NCBI GenBank assembly: GCA_019912315.1
Contig: JAIOJA010000079.1
Coordinates: 1-64,000 of the forward strand
Length of the DNA: 64,000 nt
Direction of reading: 5' to 3'
Source of the DNA: Planctomycetota bacterium
GTDB lineage: Bacteria > Planctomycetota > UBA8742 > UBA2392
Positions 60,607 to 64,000 of this stretch are shown here, piece after piece. Each line of letters opens with the position of its first letter. Positions within the stretch are counted from its first letter, which is position 1. The translations under genes were made by a program, and so were the position numbers. The notes beneath the pieces were generated by a model. That model worked only from the letters and a program-made list of their open reading frames with translations, searched no databases and was not told the origin of the DNA.

Positions 60607-62229
60607 CTACCCGGCCTCTTTGAGGCGCTTGCTTTCGTGAATGTCGGCCCGGGGCAGCTCAAAAACAAACTTCGCCCCTTGCAGAGTCGCGCCTTGCTCG
60701 ACTCGGATCGTGCCGCCGTGGTTGTCGATGATCGTGTGCGCGATCGCCAGCCCCAGCCCGGTGCCCTTGCCGGGCTCCTTGGTGGTAAAGAACGGGTCAA
60801 AGATGCGCTCCGCCACTTCCAGCGGCACGCCCTCTCCGCTGTCCTCAACGCTGAAGACCACGCCGCCGGAATCCGAAGGCGAGATCGTCACCCGGATCGC
60901 TCCTTCTTCCGGGCACGCGTCAGCGGCGTTGATCAGCAGGTTCATCAGCACCTGGCCGATCTCCTCGGCGTTGCCGTATACATCCGGCAGGTCCTTGCGG
61001 ATGTCCTCCTCAAGTCGCAGGTGCTTCCGCTCCAGCCTGTGCCGCACAAGTGGCAACGCGCGCCGGAACGCGTCTTCCGGCGAGAAACGCTCCGGCTTCA
61101 TGTCGCGGCGCCGCGAAAAATCAAGAATCTGCTTCATCAGGTTCTCAATGCGCGAAAGCCCCTCCTCGATCAACTCAATGTAATCCCGCGCGCGCTCATC
61201 CAGCCCTTCCTTCTTCTTCAGTCGACGCGCCGCGTTCAGCATTCCGCTCAAAGGGTTGTTCACCTCGTGGGCCAGGCCGGCCGCGAGAGTGCCGGTCGCC
61301 GCCAGCCGCTGCGCGATCACGAGGCTCTGCTGCTGGGCCTTGATGGTGCGCGTGGCGGATTTGACTTTGCCCTCAAGGTCAGACTGGTAGGCCTTCAATT
61401 CACTGAACATGGCGTTAAACGCGGCAACGAGTGTCTCGATGTCGTTGCCTTTGCCGCCCTTGAAACCGCGCACGGTAAGCCCTTCCGTGCCTCTCACAAT
61501 GCGCTCGGAATCTTCCAGCACGTTGCCCAGGGGCGCCAGCACGAACTTGCGCAAGGCGAACATCAGCAGCACGAACACGGCCAGCATGGCCAGTGCCAGC
61601 GTCGTGAAGGCCGCCACGACGAACGCACCCAGATCCGCCGGCTGGGGCTCTTCAAGCGGCGGAATCTGCACCGGGTCAGGCGCGACAATGGGCGGTATGT
61701 CCAGCTTGAGACGCAGCACGTACTGCAACTCTTCCAGGTTGTTCGGGTTGTAAGGATGGTACAGCACGTCGCCCGTGAAGCGGTGCTGCTTGGACTGAAA
61801 CACCTCGCGCACAACGGACTCTTCTTCGCTGGTGAGAGTCATGCGGCTTTCTTTTGGTTTGAACACCTGTGGCGGCAGAAGCTGGCCATTGCGGCGCTCG
61901 ATGATCGCCGTCTCACTCATCCCGTTGTCCGGGTCGCGCAGGTCAAACCGGATCTCGCTGGCGGGCAGGTTCAGACGCGGCTTGAGCCATGCCAGCACCA
62001 GCTTTTCAATAGAGCGCGTCGCCATCAGATGATACTGCTCGGCCTGGGCGTCAAGCTGGCGGCGGGTGTTCGCGTTCAGATCTTCCAGCGCCTTCTGGGA
62101 CCGCTCGTGGCTCACTCGCTGCTGATCTTTCAGTTGCTTTTGCGCTTCAAGCCCGATAACCGTCAACGCTACCGCCAGGATGGCGGTGGCAGCGATCACT
62201 CCGAATGCGATTTTCGCGCGCAAAGACAT
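60607..62229 (-). CDS. Membrane sensor histidine kinase
   Basis: A 540-residue kinase. TM1 (about 5-25) precedes a periplasmic sensor region of about 185 residues with coiled coil, then TM2 (about 210-235), HAMP, and the DHp helix with the phospho-His in LAAGLAHEVNNPLSGML (near residue 320). The ATPase domain has N box INAADACPEEG, VFSVEDSGEGVP, and FFTTKEPGKGTGLGLAI. Signal unknown, and no response regulator adjoins it. TACACT is 7 nt before the ATG at 62229; an upstream ATG adds ten unlikely residues. Confidence 0.92.
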   Translation of the reverse strand: MSLRAKIAFGVIAATAILAVALTVIGLEAQKQLKDQQRVSHERSQKALEDLNANTRRQLDAQAEQYHLMATRSIEKLVLAWLKPRLNLPASEIRFDLRDPDNGMSETAIIERRNGQLLPPQVFKPKESRMTLTSEEESVVREVFQSKQHRFTGDVLYHPYNPNNLEELQYVLRLKLDIPPIVAPDPVQIPPLEEPQPADLGAFVVAAFTTLALAMLAVFVLLMFALRKFVLAPLGNVLEDSERIVRGTEGLTVRGFKGGKGNDIETLVAAFNAMFSELKAYQSDLEGKVKSATRTIKAQQQSLVIAQRLAATGTLAAGLAHEVNNPLSGMLNAARRLKKKEGLDERARDYIELIEEGLSRIENLMKQILDFSRRRDMKPERFSPEDAFRRALPLVRHRLERKHLRLEEDIRKDLPDVYGNAEEIGQVLMNLLINAADACPEEGAIRVTISPSDSGGVVFSVEDSGEGVPLEVAERIFDPFFTTKEPGKGTGLGLAIAHTIIDNHGGTIRVEQGATLQGAKFVFELPRADIHESKRLKEAG

Positions 62230-62236
62230 GGCGCGC

Positions 62237-62242
62237 AGTGTA
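62237..62242 (-). promoter_or_regulatory. TACACT 7 nt before ATG (leaderless candidate)
   Basis: Minus strand: TACACT, gcgcgcc, ATG of the histidine kinase; the same 7-nt spacer as at mutS. Confidence 0.35.
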
Positions 62243-62326
62243 GCCAAAGACGACGGCACTTGGGAGTACGCCCGGAACTCAGGCCCGGTTTCGACGTGCA
62301 GGCGCGAGGCAAGAGCTGAAACGAGC

Positions 62327-62332
62327 TATACT
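62327..62332 (+). promoter_or_regulatory. -10 box of rsgA
   Basis: TATACT, 14 nt before the ATG; consistent with a short 5' leader. Confidence 0.4.
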
Positions 62333-62346
62333 GAACGCCGGACACC

Positions 62347-63264
62347 ATGACGCAAACCGGAACAGTTGTTCGCCTTCACGGGCACCACGCATGGGTGCTT
62401 GGTGACGGCGTCGAGTACATGTGCCCCGTGCGCGGCAAGTTCAAACAGGGCAAGCGTCGTGAGCGCAGCCCCATCGTCGTCGGTGACCGCGTGCGCTTTT
62501 CGCTGATCGACGGCAACGAGATCATGCTCGAGGAAATCATCGAGCGCGAAACCGAGCTTTATCGCGCCCACCCGCGCTTTCCCCGCCAGCGCCAGGTACT
62601 TGCCGCCAACATCGAGTTGCTGGTGATCGTGGCCGGCGCCGATCGCCTGGATGAACAGCTTCTCACCGTTGACCGCCTGCTGATCAGCGCCTTCAGCCAG
62701 GGGCTGACGCCGCTGCTTGTGATCAACAAGCTTGACCTGTCAAGTCATGCGCAACTGGAGCCCCAGCTGGCGCCCTATCGCGACGCCGGGCTCGATATCG
62801 AACTCGTCAGCGCAGAAACGGGCGAACTTGGCACGCTGACGGGGCGCTTCAAAGACCGTACCGCCGTTTTCGCGGGCCAGAGCGGCGTGGGCAAGACCAG
62901 CCTGATGAACGCGCTTGAGCCGGGGCTCGAAATGAAGGTGCAGGAAGTCGACAAGGTCGGAGAGGGCAAACACACCACCACGCACGCAAGTTTGTTGCCA
63001 ATGGCGGGAGGCCTCGTCATCGACACTCCCGGCGTGCGTGACTTCGGCTTCTGGAACCTCGAGCTGCACGAGATCAGCCTGTATTACCCGGACTGGCAGC
63101 AGGCGCGCGAGGAATGCCGGTTCAATACATGCACGCACCGGCACGAACCAGGCTGCGGCGTCAAGGCCGCGACCGAGGCCGGCGCTCTCGACCAGCAGCG
63201 CTACCAGCGCTATCTCACGATCCTTCGCGAAACCTGGAACGAACAGCAGGCCAAGGGCTATTAG
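62347..63264 (+). CDS. rsgA: Ribosome small subunit-dependent GTPase A
   Basis: A 305-residue circularly permuted GTPase. An OB fold comes first, then G4 NKLD (about 128), G1 [12 protein letters not shown] (about 178-189), G3 DTPGVRDFG, and a C-terminal zinc site [14 protein letters not shown]. RsgA checks 30S assembly and decoding-centre maturation. Switch residues THAS (TTTHASLL) are present. It is followed by hemY with its own -10, so the two are probably separate. Confidence 0.95.
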   Translation: MTQTGTVVRLHGHHAWVLGDGVEYMCPVRGKFKQGKRRERSPIVVGDRVRFSLIDGNEIMLEEIIERETELYRAHPRFPRQRQVLAANIELLVIVAGADRLDEQLLTVDRLLISAFSQGLTPLLVINKLDLSSHAQLEPQLAPYRDAGLDIELVSAETGELGTLTGRFKDRTAVFAGQSGVGKTSLMNALEPGLEMKVQEVDKVGEGKHTTTHASLLPMAGGLVIDTPGVRDFGFWNLELHEISLYYPDWQQAREECRFNTCTHRHEPGCGVKAATEAGALDQQRYQRYLTILRETWNEQQAKGY

Positions 63265-63293
63265 CCCCGTCTTCGCCTGCGCGCCCGTATTGC

Positions 63294-63299
63294 TATACC
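63294..63299 (+). promoter_or_regulatory. TGC-TATACC 6 nt before ATG (leaderless candidate)
   Basis: An extended -10, then gtgacc, then the ATG at 63306. Confidence 0.4.
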
Positions 63300-63305
63300 G
63301 TGACC

Positions 63306-64000
63306 ATGAAGCACGTAGTCGTCATCGGCGGCGGGATCAGTGGTTTGACAGCGGCCTATCGCCTGCACAGGGCCGGCGTGCGTGTGACGCTGCTTGAAGC
63401 CTCCGGCCACCTGGGGGGCGTGATCCGGACGGTGACGCAGGGCGAATGTCTGCTCGAAACCGGGCCGGACTGCTGGGCCTCGAACAAGCCCGCTGCCATG
63501 GAGCTGGCCAACGAGCTCGGCCTCAGTGAACGGATCATCGGCACCCGCGAAGGCGTGCGGCGCAGTTTCATCCTGCACAAGGGGACACTGAAGCGCCTGC
63601 CCGAGGGCTTTTTTCTGATCAGCCCGATGTCGATCAAAGCGCTGCTGAAAACGCCGATCCTCAGTTGGTGCGGCAAGCTGCGCATGGGGCTGGAGTTGTT
63701 CAAGGGCGTGCGGCGCGACGACAGCGACGAGTCGCTTGCCAGTTTCGTGCGCCGCCGCTTCGGACGCGAAGCCCTGGAGCGCATCGCCCAGCCGATGATC
63801 GCCGGCATCTACACCGCCGACCCCGAGAAGCTGAGTCTAAAGGCCACTTTCCCGGCCTTCATTGAAATGGAGCGCTCCGCAGGCAGCGTGATCAAGGCCC
63901 TGCGCAAACGTGCGCGCAAACAGGGCAAGCAAAGCGAAGTCGCAAAGGCGGCCGGCCCGCGCTACGGATTGTTCGTCACGTTCAAGGGCGGCATGAGCAC
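63306..64000 (+). CDS. hemY: Protoporphyrinogen oxidase, partial (5' part)
   Basis: The first ~231 residues of an FAD enzyme running off the window. The dinucleotide loop is [17 protein letters not shown], followed by [19 protein letters not shown], and [17 protein letters not shown], all typical of HemY/HemG-type protoporphyrinogen IX oxidases (oxygen-dependent or coproporphyrinogen-oxidising). It makes protoporphyrin IX or coproporphyrin III for heme synthesis. Which of the two cannot be decided without the C-terminus. It is open at the end of the window. Confidence 0.87.
   Translation, partial: MKHVVVIGGGISGLTAAYRLHRAGVRVTLLEASGHLGGVIRTVTQGECLLETGPDCWASNKPAAMELANELGLSERIIGTREGVRRSFILHKGTLKRLPEGFFLISPMSIKALLKTPILSWCGKLRMGLELFKGVRRDDSDESLASFVRRRFGREALERIAQPMIAGIYTADPEKLSLKATFPAFIEMERSAGSVIKALRKRARKQGKQSEVAKAAGPRYGLFVTFKGGMS

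Noticed and set aside
60463..62319. 618-codon plus-strand ORF opposite the histidine kinase
   Set aside because: It is the shadow of a clear histidine kinase with intact H, N and G boxes; its own product has no recognisable domain.

Overview
The window is dense, GC-rich bacterial chromosome with about 45 genes. I saw no rRNA, tRNA, CRISPR array, transposase or phage gene. The best guess for the host is a Gram-negative, Planctomycetota-like (PVC-type) bacterium. The support is an MJ0042-type zinc-ribbon membrane protein, two large Ser/Thr kinases with one membrane segment each (one with an FHA domain), large exported HEAT and TPR proteins, a GreA-type factor with a very long N-terminal extension, futalosine-pathway menaquinone genes (mqnA, mqnC), and two OprP/OprO-like porins that imply an outer membrane. 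Each trait also occurs elsewhere, so the assignment is inference.

Layout. 1-10.2 kb: zinc-ribbon membrane protein, exported protein, acyl-CoA dehydrogenase, GNAT acetyltransferase with a DUF6544-like protein, exported dienelactone hydrolase, GT-B glycosyltransferase, two tandem ClpS-type adaptors, exported AHSA1-type protein, ROK glucokinase. 10.4-11.2 kb: a small AbrB-like ORF, then an AbrB/Doc toxin-antitoxin module with a perfect operator palindrome over its -10 box. 11.2-18.3 kb: DUF1579 protein, 51-residue basic protein, mqnC / membrane protein / mqnA, two lipoproteins (one built of 20-residue repeats), folC-xseB, and a class I glutamine amidotransferase. 18.4-27.7 kb, all on the minus strand: receptor-like Ser/Thr kinase, a degenerate DUF2064-like protein, an exported HEAT protein and an exported TPR protein, the last three joined by 4-nt overlaps. 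28.4-31.4 kb: two paralogous porins. 31.4-38.2 kb: signal peptidase I diverging from gatC-gatA, a coiled-coil protein, and the GreA-type factor behind a leader terminator. 38.4-47.6 kb: FHA-kinase, CorC/HlyC-type membrane protein with an exported Pro-rich partner, a tandem-repeat small secreted protein, and an ECF sigma factor overlapping a large anti-sigma/PrcB-like protein. 47.6-64 kb: unknown protein, dapB, HTH-receiver regulator, mutS, exported HEAT protein with a degenerate receiver-like segment, an amidase/GHL10 cell-wall operon, histidine kinase, rsgA and the start of protoporphyrinogen oxidase.

Three themes stand out. First, at least ten genes have a -10-like hexamer (mostly TANNNT) exactly 6 nt before the ATG, and two more at 7 nt. 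Most lack a Shine-Dalgarno sequence, so leaderless mRNAs appear common. Other genes have ordinary promoters and good SD sites, so two modes of expression coexist. Second, much of the content is cell-envelope machinery: kinases with extracytoplasmic TPR domains, exported HEAT/TPR proteins, porins, amidase plus putative glycan hydrolase, and an ECF sigma/anti-sigma pair. Third, regulatory structures are readable in the DNA: the toxin-antitoxin operator, a terminator in the greA leader, and perfect bidirectional terminators between convergent genes.
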